From Siphonodentalium dalli (Eukaryota; Mollusca; Scaphopoda; Gadilida; Siphonodentaliidae), in contig CP136065.1 of NCBI GenBank assembly GCA_032622095.1, positions 37,110,732-37,174,731 of the forward strand: DNA of 64,000 nt, in the 5' to 3' direction. How positions within the stretch are numbered: position 1 is the stretch's first letter; each line of letters begins with the position of its first letter. The notes under the pieces are model-generated. The model saw nothing but the letters and a program-made list of their open reading frames with translations, searched no databases and was not told the DNA's origin. Shown piece after piece: positions 24,485 to 36,850 of this stretch. The translations under genes were made by a program, and so were the position numbers.

Positions 24485-25620
24485 AGTGTTGATACTACAG
24501 AAATGTACACATATCAGAAAGTAGCATACCGCGTCTTCAGACCAGTCGCCAATTACCACAATAAGGATTGGCAGTGAGTGTGTAGTTAAATACTGGAACT
24601 TCAAGTTCACTGTCGTAATAGGCCGGTGTCGATACCTTAGAAATATTTCCAGATCGGACGCTGGTGGAAAATTGGCTACATTCACCACGCCGTTTGCCCA
24701 ATTAGCCAACAATGATATCATAAAACATCGTTTGGTATGCTCAGTGATAGTTGGGACTTGGGGCGTTCGTTGTCTGCGTTGACACCATCGAGTTTTACGG
24801 GCCAACTGATGACCGGGAAGTGACATTCATTAACCAAGAATATCCCAAATGAATCAAGAATACTTAGCAAATGTTCAATTTATGCGCAGTCATGTGTGTA
24901 TAAAATGGGAATTTGGGGCGTTCAGCACCACCATAGGCCACTTTTGTTAATCAGGATGTCCCATACATTCACCAGACCGGTCGCCAAAAATAACAAATAT
25001 TGGTATTATAAAACGTTGAGTACGGGCAATGCTAATGGGGTATAACTTGGAACTTTGGGGATTCATCGCCAGTGTTGATACATTAGAAAGGTTTCCGATC
25101 AAACGCTGACCATAACGTAGAAACCATTCCCCGCACATTCGCCCGATTAACAACAACGACACCAATGGGACGTTCACTACTACCATCAGCCAGTGTTGAT
25201 ATACCATAAACGTTTACAGATCAAACGCCGACCGTGTAGTGGCCTACACTCATCTCGCCGGTTTCCCAATTAACCAACATTTATACTACACAACAGACGT
25301 TAAGTATGAATAATGACAATGTGGATAACCCCTTTAGAACGTTGGGCGTTCATTGCCACTATTGATACCGTATAACTATTTCCAGATCAGACGCCGACCT
25401 GGTAGTAGCATACGTTCACCTCACCGGTCGCCCAATTAACCAATATTGATAATAAAACAGACTTTCAGTATGATAAACGGTTATCTGGATAACATTGAAA
25501 GTTGGTGCGTCCATTGTGAGTGTGGATGCCTTAGAAAGGTTTCCAGACCAAACGCTGATCGAGCAGTGGCATACATTTCCGGCACCGGTCGACCAATTAA
25601 CCAGAATAACACCATTGACA
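24485..25620. repeat. Diverged satellite, ~165-bp unit, about seven copies
   Basis: A unit containing GTGTTGATACCTTAGAAA, TTTCCAGATCAAACGCTGAC, CACCGGTCGCCCAATTAACC and GGGCGTTCATTGCC recurs near 24488, 24630, 24905, 25072, 25196, 25360 and 25520. Copies differ by many substitutions and deletions. Minus-strand open frames here (24461-24826, 24947-25207) follow the repeat and are not taken as genes. Confidence 0.88.
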
Positions 25621-26842
25621 GATGTGTTATCTGTCTCGACGTGTTTTGTTTATCGATAGTAGCATCTCCGTCATCAGACAATAATGTCAGTGTTAATCAA
25701 CATCGTGAGATGTTTGATCTATTCTCGGGGATACTATACGGTGCTTGTATATCAACACTCGCGTGTCCCTTCTCCTAATTGGTCTTATGAAACGTGTATT
25801 TTCAGACTGATATACAATCTATATATACCCCCACAGTGCGTCTCATTCTCGTAGAATATACCTGTTTTATTTTCTTTGGCACTTTTTAACAGTTGTTCAA
25901 CACCTCGGAAAAACATTTGGTTATATACTATACTTGATACCGTAAATGATACGTCGAACATTGGTATGCCTGAATGGGTGGCTCTCTCCGTAAGAACAAC
26001 ATATTCCCGTACACATATTAAACCAAACTATTAACATAGATTCGTATTGGACTTACTTGATTATGAAATAAGGGCGCGGGCCAAAGTGACAATACATTAA
26101 TTGCACAATTAATGAATATTCAAAAGCCCCATATGTGAAATAATGAATATTCAAAAGTTCCACATTTGGAATGCACCTCCAGAACTTTAACCTGCAGCAC
26201 TTAAACTTCGTTTTGAAATACGTTCATATTGAACCTATTTCGACATCCAAATAGGTGCATATCGAGCTGATGATCCAGGATAACTGGTTGGTGTGAACCT
26301 CACGTACACATATATAGGAATCAGGGATCTAAATGTGTACCAGAGTAGGGGAGCGAGTGCACTGTGGAATGCTAGAGGTGAAGGTAACTGAAGAATGACA
26401 TTCAACTGATACATGTGGCACGTTATCAAAGATGACATCTTGTTTATTTGATTTGTACATCATACATAAATAATTTAATCTGGTGAATTAATGGGGGAAT
26501 GGATTTTTGTGAGTGGGAAATTTATTTAACTAGCTGCTTTAGTTCTGGGTTTTTCCTGATCAAATTTGGCTGTGGGATAGCCCTGTCGTACACTTGGGGA
26601 TTTATTTAAAAAAGTAAACACATGACCTATGATTTTTCTTGCGTTTCGTGATCAACTGGTGTCAATCTAGCTGGGTAAACATCATTGGAGTGGCCCGCAG
26701 GCTTAAATTCGGTGACTTTGACTGAAAAGTTAACACTGTCGTCTATGAAAAACCATGTAGTTCAGTGATTCCTATACAGAGCTAAAGATTGATGGGTACT
26801 CGCATTGTGAAAAATAGCAGACATACCAGTATATAATATACT
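25621..26842. other. Mostly unannotated DNA with a family-Y MITE fragment
   Basis: At 26040-26095, TTCGTATTGGACTTACTTGATTATGAAATAA followed by GGCGCGGGCCAAAGTGA matches the terminal region of the dispersed family Y, whose best copies are at 31.1 and 60.6 kb. At 26105-26165, TAATGAATATTCAAAAG occurs twice. No gene seen. Confidence 0.5.
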
Positions 26843-27959
26843 AGTGACAAGGTTCACAAGTCCGATTTTTTGAAAAACACATTATCAATCATATTGCTAA
26901 TATATTATCAAAATCATTCAAATCAGTCACAATATATTTCAGTGTGGCTTATTGGCCATGCAATTTCCTTTCTTTTGATGTATAAATCCATAATATCAAA
27001 CGAATGGAAGTCGAGACATCGTACCGAAAACTTGCAAAATCCACTGAAAATTTTGAAGTAAAACGGGTCGTCAGTCTCCCTGCATGTCCGCCTTATATAT
27101 TCAATAATTCTAAAACAAAAAAATTGTCAACTCAGGTAAAATATGTTATAGGACATAAAATGTTGTTTCGTTTGAATGTATATAGAATATACGGGTAGTA
27201 TATTAGATCTAACAAACAAATTTACACCACGAGTGAGATTGCTGGTCTACACCACGAACCTTGGCAAGTGAGGCACCGGCAATCTCATGAGTGATGCAAA
27301 TTTTGTTTTTCAGACATACTGTCCGTATATTTTGTTTATACTACGATCATCTATAAACACTTGTAACTGCTTGTAATGTCATAAAACCTTATCGAGATAC
27401 CCATTATTTGACCCCCGTATGAACCCATCACGCTCCTGTAATCGCTCAAATTCACGCGCATGGCGTAGGAATTTTAATCACCTGTGAATTTGTGTCAACT
27501 AGATTTCAATTGCCGAAAATGAGTGGATAACATCAAAATGTATCTTGTATAACATAAAAATGAACTATACATGTACCAGATAAAACACGCCAAATGTTAC
27601 AATGATCGAACTTCCAACGTCACCATTCAGTTTGGAACTATTTTGTTGGCCGAGTTATTGCTAAATATAATTCTTCTGCGATCAAGTAATAATTAAATTG
27701 CTATCCGTGTATAATCACTACTTACCGGACAGGAAAACTGACGACCGCTTTTCGTTGGTAGATATTGCTAGTTTTCGATACGATATCTCGACTTCCCTTC
27801 GTTTGATACTATCGAATTATACATCAAAAGAAAGTAAATTTCATGGCCAATGAGACACACTGAAATATGTTGTGACTGAGAAGAAAGATTTTGAGAATCT
27901 ATGAGGAATATGATAGATGGAGTGCTTTTCCTAAAATCGGACTTGTGAACCTTGTCACT
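26843..27959. mobile_element. 1.1-kb element with ~220-bp terminal inverted repeats
   Basis: The ends share AGTGACAAGGTTCACAAGTC and CGATTTT in inverted orientation. The arms extend to about 27082 on the left and 27735 on the right, with moderate divergence (shared CACTGAAATATGTTGTGACT, TTCCATTCGTTTGATA-like and GACGACCC blocks). The centre has another inverted pair, GAGATTGCTGG near 27231 and CCGGCAATCTC near 27287. No open frame is recognised. Confidence 0.85.
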
Positions 27960-27966
27960 GTTATAA

Positions 27967-30510
27967 GTCCGAATCGGCATCTCCAGTTTAGACCTAGTTT
28001 AAACTACCAGTTTAAACTGGGTTTCAGTAGTAAAACCAAGTTTTTCTCCACCGCTGGGACGACATAGATTTGGTCGATTGCGTTACCTGTGGGCCACACT
28101 TGTCCAATTGCAAGGATAGGAGGCGTGGTCCGTCTGTTTATTATCGCTACTTGTCAATGCATTGTCCGGTCACGCGACCTGTTGTCGCTATATAATCTCA
28201 TAATCAGGGGAATAACCCGTGCGCTTTGAGAAATCACGACGAATGCACGGTCTGTTGTATATAGCGGTTAGATATTATCTAATATCATGGACGAACATGA
28301 CTTTTGGAACTCAAAAATATCTCTTGATGGCATGGGTGGGGGCCCGCCACAAATACCCCATAGAAACACCACCACCCGGGGGTACCATCCGGACGGGTGA
28401 AAATGGGGTATGGACCATTTTTGAGAGCGGGAAGGATTTCGGCGAATTTGACAGCATGAATGGGTGGCTCGCCCAAAATACCCGATAGAAACATCACCCC
28501 TCACCCCGGGATAACAGGGGTGTGGACCATTTTCGGGAACGGTAAGGATTTAGGCTAATTAATTTGGCAGCAGGACTGGGTGGCACGATCAAAATACACC
28601 ATAGAACCACCCCTACCCACCCTCACCGGGGGGGGGGCTGCCACAGAGGAGGTGGAAATTGGGTACGCCCAAATACCGAATAGAAACACCCCAACTCTCA
28701 CCCCCGGGGAAGGGTACCTCAAATAACCCATATAAACACCACACACCTCACATCCGGGCGGGGGTGGGGTGTGTTACCACCCGATGGGTGAAGATGGGAT
28801 ATGAACAATGTTCGAGAACGGTAAGGATTTCGGCCAATTTGACGACAGGGGTGTGTGGTCCGCTCCAAATATCCCCTATAGACACCCTACCCTCATCCCT
28901 GCTGGGGTGAAAATGGGGTATGGAGCATTTTATTCATTATTCGCAAAAACATGCCTCTGTTAATATTACGGCATGTGTATGTGGCCCGCCCCAAATACCC
29001 CATAGAAACACCCCACCCCTCACCTGTGTGTCGGAATTGGGTATGGACCGTTATCGAGAACGGTAAGGATTTCGGCCAATATGACGTCATTGGTGGGCGG
29101 CCCGCCCTCAAATATAGTCCATATAAACACCCACCCTAACCGCGGGTGGTTCTACCCGAGCGGGTGAAAATGGGGTCCGGGTTGGGGGTTGGGGTGTTTC
29201 CTTGGGGGCATTTGGGATGTGCCACCCACCGTTCTCGAAAATGGTCCATACCCCATTTCACCCCCTCGGGGCGGTACCCCCGGGTGAGGGTGTTTCTAGG
29301 GGGTAGTTGGAGTGGGCTACCCACACCGCTGTCGTGAAATTGACCGAAATCCTTACCGTTCGAAAATGATCCATACCCCATTTTCACCTCCTGTGGTGGT
29401 TTCCCCAGCGTTCAGGGTGGGCTGTTTCTATGGGACATTTGAGCGGGCCATCCTTCCATGGCGTCAATTGGCCGAAATCCTTACCAGTCTCGAAAATGGT
29501 CCATATCCCACGTTCACCCCCTCGGTGGTACCCCCCCCCCCCCGGATGTGAGGGGTGGGGTGTTTCTATGGGTTATTTGGGGCGAGCCACCCACCCATAT
29601 CATCAAATTGGCCGAAATCCTTACAGTTCTCCAAAATAGTCCATACTCCACCCCCTCAGGGTGGCCGTTACCCTCCCCCGGGCGAAGGCTGGGGTGTCAC
29701 TGATGGGTATTTGGGCGGGCCACCAACCCATGCGTCGAATTGACCGAAAGAGACCTTTTTGTGAATAAGGAATCAGTTTCAAAAGTCATGTTCGTGTATA
29801 ACGTGTCAATCTGATCAGTCCGATCCCGCCATGCTCTCAGCCGCCAAACCGACATCCGAACGAGCGAAATGCAAACAGACATTTATAGCAAGAAATAATC
29901 CATCACACTGGCACATATTTTGTTAGAATTTATCTCATAAGTACCGACATCGCCTCCCCGAATTCCACTAAGACTCTCCTGCATGTACATTGAGTGACAA
30001 ACTCCAGCGCATAAACGCCTCCCCAATTCAAAATAAACATTTCCATATATACGCGAAGAAACAACACTAATACTGTGCGGAAAAATCGGCCGAATAATTA
30101 AACCCAAAAAAGTAGGTTTTAGTAAAACCTGGGGTAGGGTGGTTTAACTTTGATGTTTTTTCAAAGTATATTTAAAGGTATATTTTCGAGACGAGACGTA
30201 TGGTACGTATAAATCATATATACCTAAGCTTATACTGATGATTATATAGCCAATTCACCACTAACAATTAGTAATATCACCATATCTTTATCACGTCAAT
30301 AAAACCTAGTTTCAATTGAGATCGAATTCCACAAACTTAAACTGAGTTTATCACAAAACTGGTTTAACTACACTAAACCCAGTTTCGCTCACATAAAACC
30401 TAGTTTAACTACAGTAAAACCAAGTTTAAATCCTACTTAAACCTAGTTAAACTGGAGTTAAACCTGGTCTAGAATAAAACCTAGTCTAAATCAGAGATGC
30501 CGATTCGGAC
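27967..30510. mobile_element. 2.5-kb imperfect palindromic element
   Basis: The left end GTCCGAATCGGCATCTCCAG (27967) and the right end GAGATGCCGATTCGGAC (to 30510) are inverted. Both are followed inward by multiple GTTTAAACC/AAACCTAGTTT repeats (27990-28045 and 30310-30485). Further in, GGACGAACATGACTTTTGGA (near 28287) pairs with AAAAGTCATGTTCGT (near 29777). The core is an array of a ~130-bp unit that switches orientation near 29160. The whole structure is a large nested palindrome without coding capacity. It directly abuts the element ending at 27959. Confidence 0.82.
28290..29750. repeat. ~130-bp repeat array, head-to-head
   Basis: From 28340 to about 29160, units read GGGTATGGACCATTTTCGAG, AACGGTAAGGATTTCGGCC and CCCCATAGAAACACCCC on the plus strand (about six units). 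From about 29215 to 29750 the same unit is read on the minus strand (about four units, CCGAAATCCTTACCGTTCTC). Runs of 10 G at 28628 and 13 C at 29531 lie in equivalent spots of opposite arms. Confidence 0.9.
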
Positions 30511-31109
30511 CATAGTGTTTATTTGTATCTGGTATTTGCCCAGGGGCCTGTGTGGTTAGTACCATCTACATGGAAAATCGTGACCTTGATTGTTTGACAT
30601 GGCACATTGACGCAGCATTCCACTCATGTTGACCGGCTAATGGTGAATAATATGAGTTGGCAGTGTATAGCAAACGTAAACATGTTACGTGCATGTACAC
30701 GTATACTAGTATATGGTTTACTTGAAGGGCCTTGAATTTTCTCGCTGTTTTGTCATTCCGGCAATGTTCCGGTGATAAAAGCAGGTCGATAACTAACACA
30801 ATAATTTTATACTGAATTAATATGTCACATAATAACTCGAGTCATTGAATTTAGAAACAAATTCGGACTGTCTTTAGCATGAAGCAACACAGGGCGATCC
30901 AGCTTTATTATATACTAGTGCCTGATATGGTAACAGTAAAAAGCGTGTACTCACGTCCGTGCGAAACAGCTAATGATTGCTACATGTATGGCTTTGGTAT
31001 AATGTATATAAAGTACAGAATATATGACGCTTTGTAGATTGGTGCATATATTTGGTGTGTTTATCGGCTTATCTGATCTTATAGAAATAAATCAACATAT
31101 CCTCGAGCA
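30511..31109. other. Unannotated DNA
   Basis: No gene or repeat recognised. Confidence 0.4.
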
Positions 31110-31510
31110 AACACACATATAATCGACCTATATTGTGAAATAGGTACATAATGTGATTAATCGACCTATAATGTGAAATAGGTACATAATGTGATTATTT
31201 GATTCTGAAATAATCAGATACTGGATCATATCTGTTATTTCGTTTTATGGCGCGGACCACAGTGAAAACGCATATTAAATATCGTACACCTGAAAAGTCA
31301 CTATTTGGCTTAATTTTGTCATTTTCCGCACATGATCTGCTTAGAATCGACTCTTTGTGAGTCGGTAATGTAACTAAAAAGCTTACATTTTCAGCACATT
31401 ATATCGACTCAAATTGAGGCAATTTCTAAGCATATTATCTACCCAAACTGAATTATATTATAAGCAGATAATATGCGGATATTCGGGAGAACAGGCTGAA
31501 TAAACACTCA
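31110..31510 (-). mobile_element. Family-Y MITE copy
   Basis: It aligns in reverse with 60618-61102. Shared blocks include CTGTTATTTCGTTTTATGG, CCACAGTGAAAACGCAT, TACACCTGAAAAGTC, TGTCATTTTCCGCACAT and CAGATAATATGCGGATATTC. The left end has a short duplication (CGACCTATATTGTGAAATAG and ACATAATGTGATT, twice). No coding sequence. Confidence 0.8.
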
Positions 31511-32651
31511 GTTTTGTTCCATATTGTAGAAAATCCGGGTAGTCATTACTTCTAGAACCCATGACATGAATACATTTCACATATTATACAGGCGAGCCAT
31601 TTAGGAGGATTGTGGGCATTAACGAAGAGATCCAACAACTTGAGATCGCATATCAAAATGGAAAACAAAAATAGCCAAGTCTCGTAATCGCAGATACACA
31701 GGTTGCCATGATGGTAAATACCATGCTTCACTAATTTTAGTGATGAACAGGCAATACTAATTTTCTATGCCGAAAAAGGTCGATAACTCTGATCAGAAAT
31801 GGGCGAACGAAACTCGATATTAAATTGCAACTGTAATTGATGGCCGTAACATACAACAATAGTTGAATCACCTCTGGTTCTCGTTTTACTATCGCGTCAC
31901 AACAAACTCGTGCAATAACTTTAATCAGTTCAGACACTTGTGTTCTATTTATCATTCGGAAAATCATGAAAACATGAATGTTATAGTTATAACAGGAAAA
32001 TGGGTGGTTGGCACCAGAAACAAGATTAGGTATGTATTATACGATTGTAAACGTGCATCCCAAGGTCCATTCCATTTGTTCAACACTAACTGAAGTTATT
32101 CTCATGAAACTATGAAAACCTGAATTTCAAATTCTAAAATAGTGCGTAACCTTGGTTACAGTTGGTGGATGTAACCCGAAATCGACACCGACATGTATTT
32201 TACACTTGTATACCAACCAAGGGTAATAACTCTGGTAAAACTGGGCGCGGATGTGACCCAATAGCGAACTCGGCCTGTATGTTATGGTAGTCAACTCACA
32301 TACCACATGTCATTACATAAGATGGGATACTACTAAAGTTGTCATCCGTCATAATACGTCCGGACGGATATCATCATACGACCCGTTTTCAAACCAGCTC
32401 TGACAAAGTTGCGTCCATGGACGGACAGACGGAAATATCACGAAAACCAAGTGCACTAAGGTCCTGAATAACAAATGTCGAAAGGCCCGGATGCTGAAAC
32501 GTCTTCCACATATAGTACCACATCGCAGTATGTAATAATGTATATGGTTTGCATTAGAGCTAGTTGGTACATTAAGTGTTATGTAGAAATTATTAGTATT
32601 ATAATACATAATTAGTTGGTCGCCACTACTTGTACATGGGGTTCCATTTAA
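31511..32651. other. Unannotated DNA
   Basis: No gene or repeat recognised. The overlapping frames 31737-31967 and 31863-32093 carry no known motif. Confidence 0.45.
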
Positions 32652-33147
32652 AGGTACGGTTGGCCTTGGCGGTGGGTATCCTGTGAAAATATTTCCACCC
32701 GTCAAAAACCGCCACAAACAGAAAGAACATTAAAATATAGACAGACTTTGTCCGTATACAAATAAGAAATATCGCATAAACAGTATGTTATTGTCATATG
32801 ATGGTTCCATTGTTATGTAAACAAAAGCATAAAAAGTTACTTTTCTGGTGTTTGTTTATATTATGATGGTAAACATAAAGAGCGTTCTTTGTTGGTGAAT
32901 TCCTTATATGGAACTAATAAAGAGCGTTTATGCCATTTGTGTGTGATTAGCCAGTAGCATTGTGCTGTCTTCTGTAACACAATCAGGCTCTTGCTTAGGT
33001 AAAATATAGGTCTTTATGATAACATGCTGTTTACGCGATGGTCATGCATGGTATATATGGACGAAACTGTATGCGTTTTAATGTTTTCCTGTTTACGGTT
33101 ATTGGAACAAATATGAATATTTTCGACAACTAAGGCCTCACGTGCCT
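32652..33147 (-). mobile_element. 496-bp TTAA-flanked MITE, young copy
   Basis: The ends AGGTACGG... and ...CGTGCCT are inverted, and TTAA lies on each side (32648-32651 and 33148-33151). This is the signature of piggyBac-type insertion. The sequence is almost identical to the reverse complement of 61991-62485; the visible differences are a few substitutions and a short patch near the internal TGATGGTTCC. The interior includes AAAGAGCGTT repeats and no transposase, so it depends on an enzyme encoded elsewhere. Confidence 0.93.
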
Positions 33148-34785
33148 TTAAGGATGGCCATATATCCAGTACATCGCATACCATTAAATTAATCGGATTT
33201 TATTTTTGTTCGAGCGAATATTAGAATATTCGGACCAAACACTATACCACACATACATGTATAATTATGTTTTAAAACGATGTCAAACATCATCAAATCA
33301 GCCGAGCTATTGGCACATGAAACGTGAATGCAATTATAATTATTCCATCCTGAAGCAATGTTCCAAAATCGAGGATAATAAAATATTGCCGCCTTTATCT
33401 TTGCAACAAATTTATCTTGGCTTGGAAATGGACATTTTTGAATGGCAACACAATAGACCATGTGGAATTTCAGTCAGTAAAATATGACTTTGTCAATATT
33501 TCAAAGACGAAAGATGAACCCTGTTTATGTTATACTACCCACTCCGTCATAATTTAAGCAAAACACATGATACTGATTTTATTCAATGTTCCCATTTACA
33601 CACAACCTGAAATTTGCACTTTGAACTGTGAATAGCAGACTTTTTATCTCTATCTGGGAATTATGGAGCAGCAGTGTATTTACTGACATAATTATGTTGA
33701 CTCAAGTGTTCCCGATCCGTCACCTTGCTGATGTAAATGAGACATTATGGGAGTTATGATAAGCGTTAAACACACTTACATAACTTGACTCAAGATCTTT
33801 AACTATCGCATAAATTCCGTTCTACCGTATAACTATAAATTATGTTCCAAGTGAATACCAAAGTGTCGGTACTCAGGCAAAGAAGCACCCTATTTGAGAC
33901 AAAAATACTCTTTCATTTACTAACTACATCCAGAATGTTATAACTATACTATGCTGTTAAACTAAATAAGCAGCTGACACTATAGACTAATTTATTATTC
34001 AACTATAACTAGAATATATCCTGGACTGACAGGGACTGACACATATATATGTAATGTGCATGGTGATTTGCAGCCTCGAAATATGATCGCATTATATTCG
34101 CTTTCAGGGACCAACTACTGGTATACGGAATTTAAATGGGGGAAATTATCCAGCTTTAATGTATTTCATCCAACAAATAACAGCGTGGAGTGTGATCTAG
34201 CAGCTGAGAAACGATACCCCTAACAAACCAAACACCATGACATATTCGTCCTTTCCGAATGAGGGAACAAATCGCCACAAACAACAAATGACAAGGTGCG
34301 AAAGGTGGTCCCAACCATCCTCTATTTGCTTCGGAATCGGCTGATATATCACGTGTTTCCCTGTTCCCCGAGTCGATAATTGTCCACTTCTCCTCACTCA
34401 TGAGATATTGTACATAACGCCAAGAGCACTGGTTTTATGAAAGTTTTATGAAGGCGCCTGGTCTCTAATTGTGATCCGGTTATAGCGCCCGGTCTGTTTG
34501 TCTTCTATAAACGGATCAAGTGTGGCAAGAACTAATGGCGTCAGGCCGTAGACAACATCTTTATTACTTGAATCGGTAGTAAAGAGTGTGCTGGTGAATG
34601 ACATGGCATTGTAGAAGATGTATATTGATGATACTCAACTCAGGTCATATACCCTACTTTAATAAGTACCGATATCGTACTTAAAGGCATAACATCGCTA
34701 TCATCCGAAATAAATAACAGAATCTTCAGAGACAGGAAATACTTTACAAAAACGTGGTCGTTTCAAACAATATACCAACCACACA
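33148..34785. other. Unannotated DNA
   Basis: About 1.6 kb without a supported feature. The minus frame 34156-34401 begins MSEEKWTIIDSGNRETRD and looks protein-like in composition, but I do not recognise it and it has no visible splice or promoter support. Confidence 0.4.
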
Positions 34786-34789
34786 AGTT

Positions 34790-35050
34790 GGGTGAGCTCT
34801 AGGTGGGAGCTTACCATTTTTCCGAAAAACATTGTTGCCTGTGGCCATCTTGAATTTTACTCTTTGTATGACTAAATTTGTTTAGCACACCCTGCAGGTC
34901 ACATCTCTCATCCGATCGTCACCAATCTTCATATAGATCTTCAGAGTGTCCTCTAGATGGGAGCTTACCATTTTTTCCGAATTCTGTTAAAAACGTGGCT
35001 TCCAGCAGCCATCTTGTATTTTACTGTTTTTATGACTAAATCCCTTGGGT
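34790..35050. repeat. Two-copy tandem duplication, ~165-bp unit
   Basis: Two direct copies contain CTAGGTGGGAGCTTACCATT / CTAGATGGGAGCTTACCATT, GGCCATCTTGAATTTTACT / AGCCATCTTGTATTTTACT and ATGACTAAAT. No coding signal. Confidence 0.85.
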
Positions 35051-35634
35051 GTTTAGTATTACATAGACATATACCAACTTTCTGCAATCCCTATCGCTCC
35101 ATTAACTATAACATTTGACAATAGCTCTTATCCAAGTTAAGCTTAAGTGACATTGACCGAAATCCCACTGATTCATTGATTGATGTTTAATGTAGCTTTC
35201 AGCAAAGAAGACCATATCCCGATATTGCCAGTTTTAGTGGTGGAGGAAATCCGCACACCTACGGCAAATCTAACAGTGATTGCAATGGCTGAATAACTCG
35301 TCGACCATGTGGGTTAAACCACCGGCCATTGGTGAGTAATTGGCAACTCCAACAGATAACGATTTCTAGTCCAATATGGAAACATGTGGATGTGAATCCT
35401 CATCGCCAGCGATATAGGGCGAAACGGCTTGGGGTTGTACCCATAACCGATTGAACAACCGATGCCCCCGAAATACCCTTGAGTTCCTATCTTGGTTTTG
35501 AAACTTTCTCAAAAAAAAGAGCAGTTGTACACTTTATTTTTGTTCACACACACAATCCTACCTCATATCATGCGTGGTATATTGTTCATGAATATACCCC
35601 CTCCGTCCTTATTCATTCCCAATAGGCTGCGACC
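35051..35634. other. Unannotated DNA
   Basis: No gene, RNA or repeat recognised. Confidence 0.4.
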
Positions 35635-36800
35635 CTATATATACTACTAGCAGGTTAGCCCGCCACCGGCGGCTTGTCCGAAACATGACATTTTTTAAAT
35701 ATTTTTTTTTAATTTTTAGCTCCACGCGTTTCAATAAGAAAAATTTGTACCCGGTAGCTCCACCCGTTTCCGAGATTTGGTCTGCGCATGCGCGAAGCTG
35801 GCGTCGCACGGGCTCGGCGACCCGATCAAATTTGTACCCGGCCCAAGATACATTCACATAGCAAATTTCAAGTCGATAGCTCCACCCGTTTCCGAGATCT
35901 CGTCTGCGCATGCGCTGCACGGGCGTCGCATGGGCTCGGCGACCCGATAAAATTTGTACCCGTTGCAAGATACATTCACATAGCAAATTTCAGGTCGATA
36001 GCTCCACCCGTTTCCGAGATCTGCCTTTCTGCATAATATTTCGAGCGATAACATTGCATTGAAATGTCAGACTCCCATCGTGAACCTCAACACGAAGTAA
36101 ACACGTGTTTCGAGCGATAACATTGCATTGAAATGACTCCCATCGTGAACCTCAAGACGACGTAAAACACGTGTTGCGTTCTAGGAAATGCACTCAATGC
36201 AGATGCTAATAACGTTGACTTCGTATATATATATATAATGACGTTATTAACCCCGGCCGTGCCGTTTGAGCTGATTTTTATGACTGGGAGTGGAGTACGG
36301 GTGCTCGGAGCTTCTGGAAAACGCGTGGACGACATCGTACGTGGTATTTTACCTTTAGATAGGAAGTTTGAGCTCAATCTGTCCAGCCGTTCTCGTCCTA
36401 ATGTACTATTTCGAGCGATAACAATTGTCAGACTCCCATCGTGAACCTCAACACGAAGTAAACACGTGTTTCGAGCGATAACATTGCATTGAAGTCAGAC
36501 TCCCATCGTGGACCCCCAAGACGACGTAAACACGTGTTTGTTCCGGTATAACTTTGGAGACTCTGACTTCATATATATATATAATGACGTTATTAACCCC
36601 GGCCGTGCCGTTTGAGCTGATTTCGATGACTGGGAGTGGATAAAGGGTGCTCAGAGCTTCTCGAAAACACGATTACGGCGGTGTCGGTGGGATTTTACAC
36701 TTACATACGAAATTTGATCTCAATCTGTACACGCGTTTTGGATTCTATGAAGTACACACACACACACATATATACGAAGTCTCAAAATATATAGTATAGA
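35635..36800. mobile_element. Tandem-repeat-rich element, possibly Helentron-like
   Basis: The left edge CTATATATACTACTAGCAGG and the right edge ATATATAGTATAGATTG are partly complementary, and the interior is built from repeats. GATAGCTCCACCCGTTTCCG recurs at 35755, 35877 and 35999 (exact 122-bp period), each repeat carrying TGCGCATGCGC. A second ~346-bp unit with CGAGCGATAACATTG and ATGACGTTATTAACCCCGGC is present twice (36037-36405 and 36406-36720). The edges recall non-autonomous Helentrons. No Rep/helicase coding and no decisive hairpin is seen, so the class is tentative. Confidence 0.55.
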
Positions 36801-36850
36801 TTGTGTACATGAACGCACAGTTACATACTATACATAAATTCATAAACATA

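Noticed and set aside
32349-32717. 122-codon minus-strand frame
   Set aside because: It crosses the left end and TTAA of the MITE at 32652, and the same translated end recurs at every related MITE copy, so it is a repeat artefact.
34156-34401. Minus-strand frame starting MSEEKWTIIDSGNRETRD with protein-like composition
   Set aside because: No recognised family, overlapping frame of equal openness, and no promoter, splice or conservation evidence available from sequence alone.
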